From NCBI GenBank assembly GCA_003427395.1, contig BFEA01000419.1, positions 181,991-245,990 on the forward strand: a stretch of DNA of 64,000 bases. Direction: 5' to 3'. Shown one piece after another: positions 1 to 10,260 of the stretch. The position numbers and the translations under genes are program-made. The notes under the pieces are model-generated. The model had not been told where the DNA came from, did no database searches, and saw only the letters and a list, made by a program, of their open reading frames with translations. The DNA comes from Chara braunii. Lineage: Eukaryota; Streptophyta; Charophyceae; Charales; Characeae. Positions within the stretch are counted from its first letter, which is position 1; the number at the start of each line of letters is the position of its first letter.

Positions 1-343
1 GGAAAACTCTACAGACTGTCGGTTCACACCCCATCACAAGCTAGCAAAACATCCACGAAACAAAGAAAGGTCTGTCACAGCCAAAAAATACACTCCAGAC
101 ACGCCGCTGGCACTATATATATATATATATATATACAAGGATTTTGCTAGCACTCTGTTGTGGTTTTCTTCGGTCAAGTCGAGCGGCAGTGGTGGGGCCC
201 ATCACTACACGACCATGTTTTGCCTCTAGTGCCAGTGGTGTGTCTAAAGTGTGGTTTTTGGTTGTGACAGACCTTTTTTTGTTTCGTGGGTGTTTTGCTT
301 GCTTGTGATGGGGGTTGTGAACCGACAGTCTGTAGAGTTTTCC
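1..343. repeat. Fold-back (long inverted repeat) element
   Basis: Bases 1-114 are an imperfect reverse complement of bases 228-343; both arms share the GACAGACC and CTGTCGGTTCA blocks. The spacer of about 113 bases begins with a short TA run. Arms this long with a short spacer are typical of fold-back elements or MITEs. The left arm starts at the window edge, so the true left end may lie outside. No coding capacity is seen. Confidence 0.75.
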
Positions 344-344
344 A

Positions 345-1853
345 TCTGGTGTCGGTGAGTGATAGTGCGTAGAGATGTTGTCATGACAACTCCAATGACT
401 TATCCGGCTATAATAAATACCCATAGGGCTAACTTCGAATGGTGAACATGCTTAGCAATGTTGATGCCACCTCACACTACCTTGGCCATATCATACAAGC
501 AAAGCATCGTCCAAACTCGTCAATCACCAAGGTTAGCAAGGGTACACCCACTCCAGCTATCATCATACAAGCCAAGGTACATAAGCGCATAACCAAGACA
601 TTTCTCACTCTCAAACCACCCACACTGTATCAACTAAAGCGAACCCACATAATCAACCCTCACTCGTACTTTATCCAATACAGTCAACAATTACTCACTT
701 TATCTTAATACATCAATTTGATCAAGAAGTCAAATTATCGTTTTTGTCCGCATCGTCAGCCTGGGTTGTATCTCTAACTTGGGTTCCATCTCGAAGGATC
801 CTAATAGGCAATCGAGTTACCCGGCAACGACGCCACCTACCGAGCGCATCGTTCCCGTAGGGGGGACCCTCCCGACCGCATCACGCAGGATTCGTGCAGG
901 ACTTTTTATCGCTGTGCAGTGGAACTTCGTCGCCGCTTCGACTGAGTGCGCCAGCCATACCTCTCGCGAACCCCCACGACAGGATAGTCCCACGCGAGGT
1001 ACAATTTACCTCCACCCAAAGGGTTGTCACCACCCTTGAACGGACTCATCCCCGCCGAGCTACCGAACGATATGTGAAAGTTAATCAGTTGCAATCGCAG
1101 AGGTGGCCCAATTGAGGGCATTTCTCGTGCGTTGTAGCATAGGGGGTACACGCGGTCCCACACATGTATTGGACCCGTACGCGAATAAGCGCACTGGGGG
1201 GCAGAAGTCCCAAGTGTGACTCATCATCGTTCGACTAGGACGCATCCTTCCTACCACTCGTTACACCACACCAAAACAAAGAATCAAGTTATCCACACAA
1301 AACATTCCTAGTCCCTTTTATATCCAACCCATAACTTTTCCAACACAAGAATCAGTTAGGCGTTGCGCGCGAGACTCGGAATAAATATCGTCCGGACGCA
1401 GTTTTACTCATATTGACTTGTCATGCCTGAATATGTAAGCAGTCGCAATGATGATGTACTATGTAGTACTCATAATCACATGGCCCTCGATGACCTCGAG
1501 AGTCGTTTTCGGCTCTCTAGTGTCGGCTGACACGCGCCTAGAGGGGTTAATCTCTCGACGCTAGACAACCATCACGGCGGTTGAGAAGTCTACCCTCTTT
1601 TGCACCCTCTGGAGAGTGGGTTGTAGAAAGGTTCCGGCTCATTGTGGTTGTCTCCGCTTATGGCCCTGGAGACGAGTTCCATCATTGGAGGCCCTAAAAT
1701 AGGTCAAGGGGTTTGATTTTGACGTCCATCACAGACTTCAACGTCCAACTATAAAAACATTGAAAAGGAAAAGCAAAACGGAACCTTTGTTTTCTCTCAA
1801 CGCAAATCCGCTCGATCCTCACGCATGGTCGCAGTAGACTGCGCGGACACTCA

Positions 1854-1856
<3 letters not shown>
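345..1856 (+). repeat. Repeat family A, copy 1 (LTR-like, non-coding)
   Basis: This stretch is a diverged copy of 20042-21180 (same strand, but lacking the block around 710-1020) and of 33150-34085 (inverted). The copies share the blocks around 430-700, 1035-1300 and 1480-1850. No protein is recognisable and the open frames here are not conserved as proteins between copies. The copy continues past the TA tract and the hAT insertion to about 2800. The class is unresolved; a long LTR is the best guess. Confidence 0.7.

Positions 1857-1940
<84 letters not shown>
1857..1940. repeat. (TA)n microsatellite, left part
   Basis: Almost pure TA dinucleotide with one TG interruption. It is the left half of a TA tract that resumes at 2694-2738; the hAT-like element at 1941-2693 splits it. 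Confidence 0.95.
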
Positions 1941-2693
1941 CAGAGTTGCCAGGCCGAACGTACGAAGGCCCCTAAGCTGACCCCCGAACGTTCGGGCGTT
2001 CGGGTCCCCGTACGGGGCCCGAACTCGAAGGGGTTCGGACCCCGCAAAAAATTATTTTGGTACCTAATTTTTTTTTTATTTTTTTATTTTTTTTTTTGTG
2101 AGTTCTCTGTTATGTAAGCTACCTGTCCCTTAATGTTGAAGTCATTCTATGGAGCCAAACAATAATGAAAAATCGGCAAAGATGGTGGTGTCAAAACTTG
2201 CTTTCCCACGTACTAATTTGTTTTTTTTTTCTTTTCACTTTTTGTTTTCCTTTTATTTCGGAGCCTTAAAAAAAAAAAAATTCAAACTTTATTTGTAGGT
2301 TCTCTATGATGTAAGATACATATGTATAAAATTTCATGGAATTTGACGAAGCCAAAAAAAAAAGAAAAATCGCCAAAGATGGCGGTGTCAAAAACCTGCT
2401 CGCCCACGCAATAATTTCATTCTCGTTTTATTTTTTCTTATTTTCATTTAATATTATTTATTTTTTGTATTTGATTTTTATTTCAAATTTGGTAAGAAAT
2501 TTGGATGTACTGTTGAGACAAATGTTTTTTAGTTTATTCTTTTGCATACATAGTTTTTTTTTCCAGAATTTTTGGAAACGTTTTTTTTTTTTTTTTTTTT
2601 TTTTTTTTCCGCGTTCGGCCGAATGTCCGAACGCGTCGAGAGGGGGTCCCAAACGTTCGGGTGTTCGGCCCATCCCGAACGCCGGAAACCCTG
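1941..2693. mobile_element. Non-autonomous hAT-like DNA transposon in TA microsatellite
   Basis: The left end reads CAGAGTTGCCAGGC. The right end, reverse complemented, reads CAGGGTTTCCGGC, so the terminal inverted repeats are imperfect and hAT-like (CAG.GTT.CC.GGC). TATATATA flanks both sides, consistent with an 8-bp target duplication inside the TA tract. Both subterminal regions are packed with CCGAACG/CGTTCGG motifs; the middle is AT-rich with long T runs (for example 2581-2608). There is no transposase. The paralogous repeat copy at about 21178-21200 has an uninterrupted short TA tract at the same place, which is an empty site. Confidence 0.75.
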
Positions 2694-2738
2694 TATATAT
2701 ATATATATATATGTATATACATACATACATATATATAT
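2694..2738. repeat. (TA)n microsatellite, right part
   Basis: TA-rich tract with TG and CATA interruptions, directly abutting the right end of the hAT-like element. It is followed by the family A block GGGTACAAAACAGGAGAC, which matches about 21198-21215. Confidence 0.9.
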
Positions 2739-2809
2739 GGGTACAAAACAGGAGACGGTAACTTCTCACAATCACAATGCGACTTCCTTCAAAAATATAT
2801 ATATGTTAT

Positions 2810-4445
2810 CGAGCGCATCGGCTCCCGCCTTTTTCAGAAAGGCGAGAGCCCTCCCGGCCATGTCACGCAGGAGTAAAACAAAAGAAAACAAGAGACAACT
2901 TAGGAACGACGCAACACATCCCGCGAGCCTCCGAGACGGTCGGGGTCGCGTCGTTCCGTCGCCGCTTTAGCCGGGTGCACCAGGTGTACACCCTGCGGTC
3001 CCGTACGACAGGATAGGTTCCCGCGGGGCATAAGCTTTCCTTCCCTAACGGGTTGTTACCACCCTTAGGGGCGTATCCCTACCGAGCTACTGACCCACAT
3101 GCGAAAGCTTTTAAATGCAATTGCAGAGGTAGGTCAACCGAGGGCGTTTGCTCGTTCGTTGTAGTATAGATACGCTTGGTCAATGCTGAGTGTACCTGAA
3201 CGTCGTCCGTTCTTAGGGCGCTGATCTCCTAGGTACGAAGCAAATGTCGGTCGACTAGGACGGTCTCCACCACGCGTGAAACCCAACATTAATCCTAGTC
3301 CCTTTAACACACAATCAAAAGAAAGGTGTAACGACCATACATAGTTACATTGAAAGGAATCGACCGTAGTCGATAGGAACATATCCAATCTGAAATGATA
3401 ACTGAGAGAATATAAATCTTCATTTGATACATCCAATGTCGCAAGATAAAAAATAATCCGACCGCCTCAGGTCGAACTCCACAAAACAATCATACAACCG
3501 CCAACGAAGGGTTTGTTTTTCGACAATAACATAGATGTCACCAACAAGGTAATCAGCTGCCGCAGTGCCTTCGTTTTGACTCGATGAGACGCGTTGCCAA
3601 AGCCATTCATTTCACCTACCGCCGACTCAAAATTCGACACGCTCACACCTGTCTCCATACTTTCTCAATCTTATTGGATGACAGACTACTTGATCAGGTG
3701 CATTGCTTGAAGTGTTGCATGCTTCTCCATCTAGGAAGAGGTCTGGGGTACTCCTCCTCGTCTGAGCGCAAGACTCGGATCTCAGAAGTTGGGCCGTCTC
3801 CACCGAATCGGCAAAGTACCCTCCCGTAGAACGGTCCACTCTGGGTCGATAACAGGGTCAACTCCTTAAGCAACGAACCCCCGCCCCAGATGCTTCCTAG
3901 AGATAGAAGATATGTCCACTGCAAGTAACTTTCAGTTATTCTCATATCCTAAGTCCTGGGTAACTGGGACGAAAAAAAATCAGGAAAGGTAAAGAACGAG
4001 AATCATTTCGTAGACAAGCAGTTCGGGATAGAAAGGGTCGTTCCTTGGGGCAAGATTAAGTCCATTTGACCTCATCTACTTTATTTCAATCGTATTTATT
4101 CTACAACACACGCTGAACAATTTTTTTCAAACCAACGAGTTTTTTTTTTGAACAATCAGGCAGGTAAAAGGTAGAAAGAAGACAATTAATTCCTTCATCT
4201 CAATTATGCATAATCAATCTTCTTTGTAAGCATCCCTCTACCTACCTGCACACCACGTCAAACAACAAGATCAAAGAAAACCAATACAACCCCATACCCA
4301 AGTCAGACCTCACCTTTCACATGCATGACTCAGACACTCTTTCCTCTACCTTTTGTTTTGAACGTTCAAAACAAACAGGGTCAAGCAAAGTGTGGGTTCA
4401 CACAGGTGTGAAGGAAAATCTGAGTCAATCAACTGACAGACCTTG
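2810..4445 (+). repeat. Repeat family B, copy 1
   Basis: Aligns along its length with 22850-24515 on the same strand. Shared blocks include the start (CGGCTCCC, GAGAGCCCTCC), the middle at 3050-3300 and the end (TGAAGGAAA.TCTGAGTCAATC). The middle is also a distant relative of family A: both carry a block with CCTACCGAGCTAC/CCGCCGAGCTAC followed by a CGACTAGGACG motif. No intact protein is visible. Probably an LTR or internal part of an old retroelement. Confidence 0.7.
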
Positions 4446-6160
4446 AGCGAAGTTGTAGAATACGGTTCACTCAAGAAAACCATGTAGAACTATGGCCCAT
4501 ATGAAAAGGTCGTCACCACAAAACGTCAGCAAGCGATCCGCACCAACCCTTACAATGATCGCCTGCATCGATACCACCTGAATGCATAATCACCCCCATA
4601 TAGTCTGACGGCGTCCCAACGTCACCGTCACATGCCACTAGCGTCACCACGCCACCATCACCAATGTCAATGCGTTGCCGTCGCATTACGCGGACAACAC
4701 AATGTTTGCACCACCTCAAAACACACCACCAATTCGGTGGCACCCCCCCCCTGAGTCAATGCCTTGCTGCCGCGTCAAGCAGACAACGTAACACCAACAC
4801 CACCAAAGAAAGAACCACCGCCGCCGCAAAAACTGACTGCATTTCTGCACCGTCACCCAAGATTTTGGTTGCCCTCTGCGTCAAACGGACAGCACCTTCG
4901 CACCGTCATAAAAATCAATGTCAATCGCCGTGTAAATGGACGGTGCTTTCGCACCGTCACAAAAAAAAGATTGTCGCCCGTCGTCAAATGGCTAGCAACT
5001 CCCCTGCGTCGCTACCAAAAATGTCTGCCGCCGCTGAAAAAGTCGTGCAGCATCACCCCCACACCTCATGACAAATTGTTGCGAATGCCGCGTTTGAACG
5101 GACAACACCTCCCCTGCGTTGTTGTCTACGGCCGCAGCTATGGCAGCAGCAACACCTCCCTTACACTTCACCAAGTAAAGTGGTGGCTATGGCAGCCCCG
5201 ACTCCCACGCTCTCTGCAGACCTCCAGCGCTCCTTCCCTTCACTGAGATGATGGCTATGGTTGTACTTCATAGCTGCGGCCACCTCCACCAGTCTCTCCC
5301 TTTCCTCTTGCAGATCTCCACCCAGCTCCCTCTCTCTCTCTCCAGCCGCAGCCCTTTCTCCAGCAGCCCGCAATCACACAAGTGAGTTGCTAGCTGCATC
5401 AGCCAGAAATGAATGTTGGCTGGCTGGTTGTTGGCTGCTTTTATAGCCAGCTGAGGGTTGAGGGCAACTGCCTTGCCCCCAGCCAAAAATTCGGAGTTGG
5501 GTTCAGCCCTTCATCAAACAAGATCAAGGGCTGAAATCCTTGATGTTCCCTTAGAAACATCAGGTTCCTAGCCCCAACGATGCACCTCGCTATCACCCCT
5601 GGCCAGGCGCAACTCAAAATGGTTGTACAAAGCCATTCTCAGCAGACTGTTGAACCCAACAGTCTGGTGTCACTTCAAGGTCCAGATGCTTCTCAGCCCT
5701 GCATTTGGACCGAGGTTGCAAACAGATTCGCGACCTTTTTTCTTTCTTTCTTCTCCCTTTTTTTTTTCTTTTTTTTTTTACCTCTTTTTTTTTTCGTTTT
5801 GGCTGCACTCAGTTGCAGCTTGTCACTTTGGGACCCCTGCCCACTCTTTCCCCCTGCTGCTCACACTGCAAGGTGAGTAAAAAAAGAGGGACAACTTGTG
5901 GCAGCCTCTTTATGATCGAAGGGGGGGGGGACACAAAAAGTACCCTGAGTTTAATGATTTTTAAATACAAAGGCAGTGAATTAAAAACTTTGAAAAAAAT
6001 CACATATTTAGGATAGGTGCCCACCTACCCGCAGAAAAAAGTTCAGGGCCAACAAAAATCATTTTGACCCTAAAAACATTATAGGCGCAAATTCAAAAAT
6101 ATGAGTTTTTTTAACTTTTGATCCTGATTTTTTTCCTTTTTCTTCTTGCATTTCTCTGCC
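4446..6160. other. No gene recognised; low-complexity and CAC/GTC-rich DNA
   Basis: Bases 4600-5160 are an irregular repeat of CGTCA, GACAACACC and GCACCGTCAC motifs, with open frames in several phases that look compositional rather than coding. Bases 5300-5460 are CT-rich, 5730-5800 is T-rich, and 6050-6150 is AT-rich. No family or splice structure could be supported. Confidence 0.5.
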
Positions 6161-6400
6161 AACGAGGCGGGGCCTTGCCCGTGGGCCATTGGCACCCCAT
6201 GAGCTATTAAAACACAAACTCAAGTTCGAATCCAGATGCAGTTAGGTGAACAGGGGGGATACTTACCTCCTAGCTACTGCCTGTCACCTTTGCCTCCAGG
6301 CATTACCAACAAGGCATGGCACTTCTTGGTGCAGTTGAGAAGCCACAAACCATTATAATACACATGCATTCAGAGGGCAATCTCACGAAAATGGACCCCA
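6160..6400 (+). repeat. tRNA-derived SINE-like element
   Basis: A Pol III type A-box-like block (TGGGCCATTGGC, 6182-6193) is followed about 30 bases later by a near-perfect B box (AGTTCGAATCC, 6223-6233). This is the spacing of a tRNA-derived promoter. The sequence does not fold as a complete tRNA. The 3' limit is not defined, and no poly(A) tail or target duplication was identified. Confidence 0.45.
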
Positions 6401-6488
6401 CCCCTCTTCTCACCAAATATGCAAAATGAGGGTGATTTTTTTGCTAGAAACGAGATAGATACTCTGTCGTTTCCTTTCTTCTGTGCAA

Positions 6489-6510
6489 CCCGTTCGCCTA
6501 AACGAACGGG
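6489..6510. other. Perfect hairpin
   Basis: CCCGTTCG, a six-base loop and CGAACGGG form a perfect 8-bp stem. It lies just upstream of the U6-derived segment; function unknown. Confidence 0.8.
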
Positions 6511-6572
6511 CGCAAAGACCTTTGGCAGTTCGAGAGAAGGGGGGTGGGAATCTAAGCAAAAAAAAATAAAGA

Positions 6573-6633
6573 TATATGGCTCATTTCTCGATTTATACGT
6601 GTCATCTTTGCGCAGGGGCCATGCTAATCTTCG
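6573..6633 (-). pseudogene. U6: U6 snRNA, 3' half only (chimeric pseudogene)
   Basis: Read on the minus strand, the segment from GAAGATTAGCATGGCCCC through the CTGCGCAA and GATGACACG blocks to CGAGAAATG matches the 3' portion of plant U6 small nuclear RNA with few changes. It is followed by a T-rich stretch (TTTATTTTTTTTT). Upstream of GAAGATTAGC the U6 5' stem-loop and the ACAGAGA box, needed for spliceosome function, are absent. Unrelated sequence containing a GCGGTTG...CAACCGC hairpin takes their place. It is therefore a truncated or chimeric copy, most likely retrotransposed, and not a functional spliceosomal RNA gene. Confidence 0.8.
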
Positions 6634-7224
6634 CGCGGTTGTTTTTCAACCGCATGATCTAATCGATCGCACCAAAAGGCTGGGCTGCTTCAAACTGGGC
6701 TTCCTCATTTTTCACGTTGAAATAGGAGCAGCTCTTCCTTATGAAAACGTTAGCCCTGCGCGGTATCGCTTATGGCCTCACGCAGGCTACGCCTACGTAC
6801 TCCAACAGCCGCAGTCGCTGGCCAGCCATGTTGTTGCCAATACGGCGACCGCCTGGCGGCTCGGCACGCATGCCACGACCAAGTACACGGCGCGACCACC
6901 TATTCGGCCTTCTAAGGCTCTGAATCGGCCGCGCGTTATTATTATTATTATTATTTTCCAGGTAAAATAAGTCTAGTCTTAGCATTCCCATGACCGTACG
7001 CCCCTGCGGCCTTGTCAGGACTCGTGGACGACAGGTCGTACTGCCGAATACCGCTATCTCGATCGGACATCAACGACGTCAAATTGTAAAAATTTAAGTC
7101 TCTCGGTCATAGGGTTGGTCTGAATAAACTTTGGCAGTGTCAGTCTCATTAAGTCATTCAATTCAACGAAAGCGCCAGACAGTGTCCGACATTGAAAATC
7201 CCCGGCAACCGACAACGTAATCGC
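6634..7224. other. No gene recognised
   Basis: Mixed-composition DNA with a short (TTA)n run at about 6938-6956. One long open frame crosses the U6-derived segment and cannot be a real protein. Nothing further identified. Confidence 0.5.
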
Positions 7225-7400
7225 AAGAAAGTCAAATCATGAGTCTGAACCACAATCATACATGCTATCACATCAAGGATTCAACCAAAAGTCCACGCAG
7301 TACACGGGGTCAACTTAAACCACTCTTTGTCTCATATCCCACGCCTTAGTCATGCAAGCCTCATACTTTGTTCAACCCTCCATAATAAAATTCTCAGTAT
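7225..7400 (+). repeat. Repeat block shared with 21270-21425
   Basis: A block containing CCACAATCATACATGC, ACACGGGGTCAA and CCATGCAAGCCTCA-like segments is repeated in the same orientation at about 21270-21425, directly after family A copy 2. It marks the join between the family A and C type repeats. Confidence 0.7.
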
Positions 7401-8460
7401 CTTTATTAAATGAGCATTCAATAAAGTCCAGGTGAAAACCCAAAGAAATAATAAAAACCACAGGGGCTTCAGTTTTTAGGTTGAGGGGCGAAAATGAGTT
7501 AAGGTTGGGTCGTAAACTGACGAATCGGCAACCAACCGGTTATCAGTGATGACAGAGGATGATCCTCGTGGGATCAAGCTGAAATTAATTCAATCCTGAA
7601 TCAAAATGATCAAAAAAAACTTATAACACAGCACATGTCAATGTCCAAGACTAACTTATAACCGTATAGAAAATAAACCCTCATATTATGCTTCACTCCA
7701 ATCCTTCTCATAGCCATGACTGAATCTACCTCTACGCAAGGACCCAAGGAAAGGAAGATATTGGAAGCATCTCCCCTATATAGGGTGGATCGTCGGAATC
7801 TCCCCTATTAAAATATAATCTAACTCCTTCAAACTAAGAAAACTTTGGCAGCGCTTCCCGTAGAAAAAATACATTTTCAGAGTTTATATAAATCCGAATA
7901 TGAAAATTGAAATGGTCCTCAACTCTAGAGAGTCAAGTTTTGTCTAACTCCCTGAATTAGTAAAAATTTGGACAGCATCTCCTTAAGAGAAGTAGACTTC
8001 CCAAATTTATACTAAGTTAAATAAGAACTCAAAATGAGACCTGAATCCTTGCTAAGACAAAATTTAACTAACTCGTTAGATTTGAAGAAATTCGACAACA
8101 CTTCTCTAGAGAAGTGTCATTCCAAAATTTATACAAAGCTAAATACAAAATTTGAAAGTGATTATGACTTTCCAAAGTCAAATTTTGTCAAACTCCCTGA
8201 ATCATTAAAAATTTGCGCAACACTTCCCCTAGTAAAGAAGGTTTTTCATATTTCTACTAATCCAGATACAAACTCAGACAAAATTTGAACTTTGAAAAGA
8301 CAAAATTTAACTAAATCATTGGTTTTGTAGAAATTTCGGCAGTACTTCCTGCAGGGAAAGTAACTTTTCAAAATTTATACAAAGCGAAGTCAAGTAAATT
8401 ATTCCAGAAAATATTAGAATTGACAAAATCCTACAGAGAAAGGAGTTTTTCAAAATTTCA
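7400..8460 (-). repeat. Repeat family C, copy 1 (inverted), with ~122-bp tandem units
   Basis: Inverted relative to 24516-25035 and 32080-32830. It contains five tandem units with a GCAGC.CTTCCC core starting near 7847, 7970, 8093, 8215 and 8338, a period of 122-123 bases. The same unit occurs three times in the 32-kb copy and once in the 24.5-kb copy. Outside the array it shares the AATTCTCCTACC-type and AACCGGTTGGTTGCC blocks with the other copies. Non-coding; LTR-like. Confidence 0.75.
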
Positions 8461-8611
8461 CTAACTCTTACAGCTCCAGCACATGGCGATCATCTAGAAC
8501 AACTACCTATGAAACTGAAACTCATACTAAAAAAAACTCACACTCAATCACATGCAAGTCCATACCACAATGGGTAAGTACTCTCACCAAACCCCCAACT
8601 GATTTCTCATA

Positions 8612-8731
8612 AGATAGTTCATTAAAACCCTCAGATAATTTATCTCTTATACTAACTTACATATGGCATGGAGATAGTTCATTAAAACCCTCAGATAATT
8701 TATCTCTTATACCAACTTACATATCGCATGG
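8612..8731. repeat. 60-bp tandem duplication
   Basis: Two almost identical head-to-tail 60-base copies (8612-8671, 8672-8731), differing at a few positions. Confidence 0.9.
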
Positions 8732-8738
8732 CGCTAGA

Positions 8739-9658
8739 CCATTCAGCTTAGAAACAATGCCTAGCATGCCTTAGATTATACACGAACAGGTTGCACAACT
8801 ACTTTTCTCCTCTTTAAGCGTATGACAAAATCATTCAGCTTAAAAACAATGCCCAGTCGCCCTGAACTGTTTAAATCTACGTTGCATAATGTACACGTAC
8901 GGGACCTTTCCGTACGAAATGTATAGGTAATATATATACAAGATCTGTACGGGAATGTGTACGGGAACCTGTACGTCTTGTACGCCCCCGTACAAAAAAA
9001 AAAAAAAATCATAAAAAAATCTGAAACAAATATATGTGATGCATCAGTATAAAACAAGCAAGATTTGGTTGAGCATCATCTTCAGGTTCTCATTAGAATT
9101 TGAGAAAAAAATATATAAACAATATCGGATTATTAAAAAAAAAAAAAAAAAAAATCTCGTACGGGGTCCCTAGCGTACGAGTACAAGAGTACGAATCCGT
9201 ACTCATATGAGGGTGCGTACAAGTGGCATTTAAAATTAATAACTCTCCGACTTGTTTTGAAAGAAAAAGAAATATGGGCAAGGAACTGAGTCATTCAGCT
9301 TAGAAACAATGTTCAGTTTGCCCATATTACTTTCAATTATACTTTTCACTCTTCCTTCTCTTCTTAGTGATATGACTTAAGGTTGAATCATTCAACTTAG
9401 AAACAATGTTCAGCCCATCTTAAGTCACTCAAAGCAAGAAGTTCGGCCTTTCAACCCAACCTCAGTCAGAACCTCACAAGAAACAAACAGATAAAGCCAT
9501 TCAGGTTAAAAACAATGCTTGGTCTCGAAAATCAACCAGGCAAACTCTTAAAAATAAACACGGCAACCAAGTCATTCAACTTAGAAACAATGTCTTACCC
9601 ATCATAAGACAGTCAATAAACATAGCACTAAGCCATTCAGCTTAGAAACAATGTTCAG
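8739..9658 (+). repeat. Recurrent 20-bp motif with variable spacers
   Basis: The core CATTCAGCTTAGAAACAATG, or a close variant, recurs at about 8739, 8831, 9291, 9388, 9497, 9572 and 9633. Spacing is 60-110 bases except for a single 460-base gap. That gap contains a GTACGGG-rich insertion of roughly the excess length. Spacers are unrelated in sequence. It looks like a degenerate tandem array inside the C-D repeat, not a CRISPR. Confidence 0.75.
8873..9230. mobile_element. GTACGGG-rich insertion, probable non-autonomous DNA transposon
   Basis: Both flanks of an AT-rich core with A runs are dense in GTACGGG/CCGTAC motifs (8895-8995 and 9158-9220). This is the same architecture as the hAT-like elements at 1941-2693 and 43968-45337. 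It interrupts the motif array at 8739-9658. The similar flanks TTTAAATC and TTTAAAAT may be a decayed target duplication. Exact ends and TIRs are not resolved. Confidence 0.45.
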
Positions 9659-9829
9659 TCTTTAAGACCCGGTTAAACGCATGCAAAATTGTCTTCCTCC
9701 CACCGTCCCCCAGTTCTTCCCTTAGTCTACTTTCAATAAAAAATAAATAGAAACTTAAGATTTACACATACCTTCCTTCCATTAAGTATGATGGAGTCCA
9801 GAAAAATAAACAAAATTCATATGGGAACA

Positions 9830-10260
9830 CATGCATATCTTCAAGTCAGAGTAGAAGGATGTAGCCATAAGGGTATAGTGGGTTCACCAAGGCAAGAGAA
9901 AATGTATCTAACAGTTCTCTGCCTCCAGAACCTTGCCTAGGTTCTGACAGAGCTCGCACAATCGATGGGGCAAAACTCCCACAAAGGCCTTGACACGGAT
10001 TACGAGTTTCAATCCCGCCTGTCGTCTTCCTCTCCAAACCAAACAGACTATAAACTAAAAGTAAGAACAACAGAGATAGAAGCATTAAGTCTCTCAGGTC
10101 CAGAGGAAGGTGCACTCAGACTCTCGTGAGAGGGCCTTGAATTCTTCAAGTCGCCTGAAGGCCCTGCAATGATGGTCAATTCACAGTATCGGTTTCCAAA
10201 CCACGACCCAAAAACGGTGTAACAGCCTCGAGGAAGACCTTTGGACTGCAACAGTAAACC
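9830..10260 (-). repeat. Repeat family D, copy 1 (inverted)
   Basis: Reverse complement of 29800-30140. Shared blocks include the one around 9985-10030 (GGCCTTGACACGGATTACG / CGTAATCCGTGCCAAGGCC) and a GAGAGGGCCTTGAA-type block near 10120. The sense of the family is taken from the right-hand copy. No protein recognised. Confidence 0.75.

Noticed and set aside
1694-2117. Open frames with poly-Tyr-Ile runs
   Set aside because: Translations of the TA microsatellite.
6419-6970. 183-codon open frame on the plus strand
   Set aside because: It reads antisense through the U6-derived segment and ends in a TTA microsatellite.
8739-9658. CRISPR-like array (repeats with unique spacers)
   Set aside because: Repeat cores are imperfect, spacing is irregular (60-110 bases), the context is eukaryotic and there are no cas genes.
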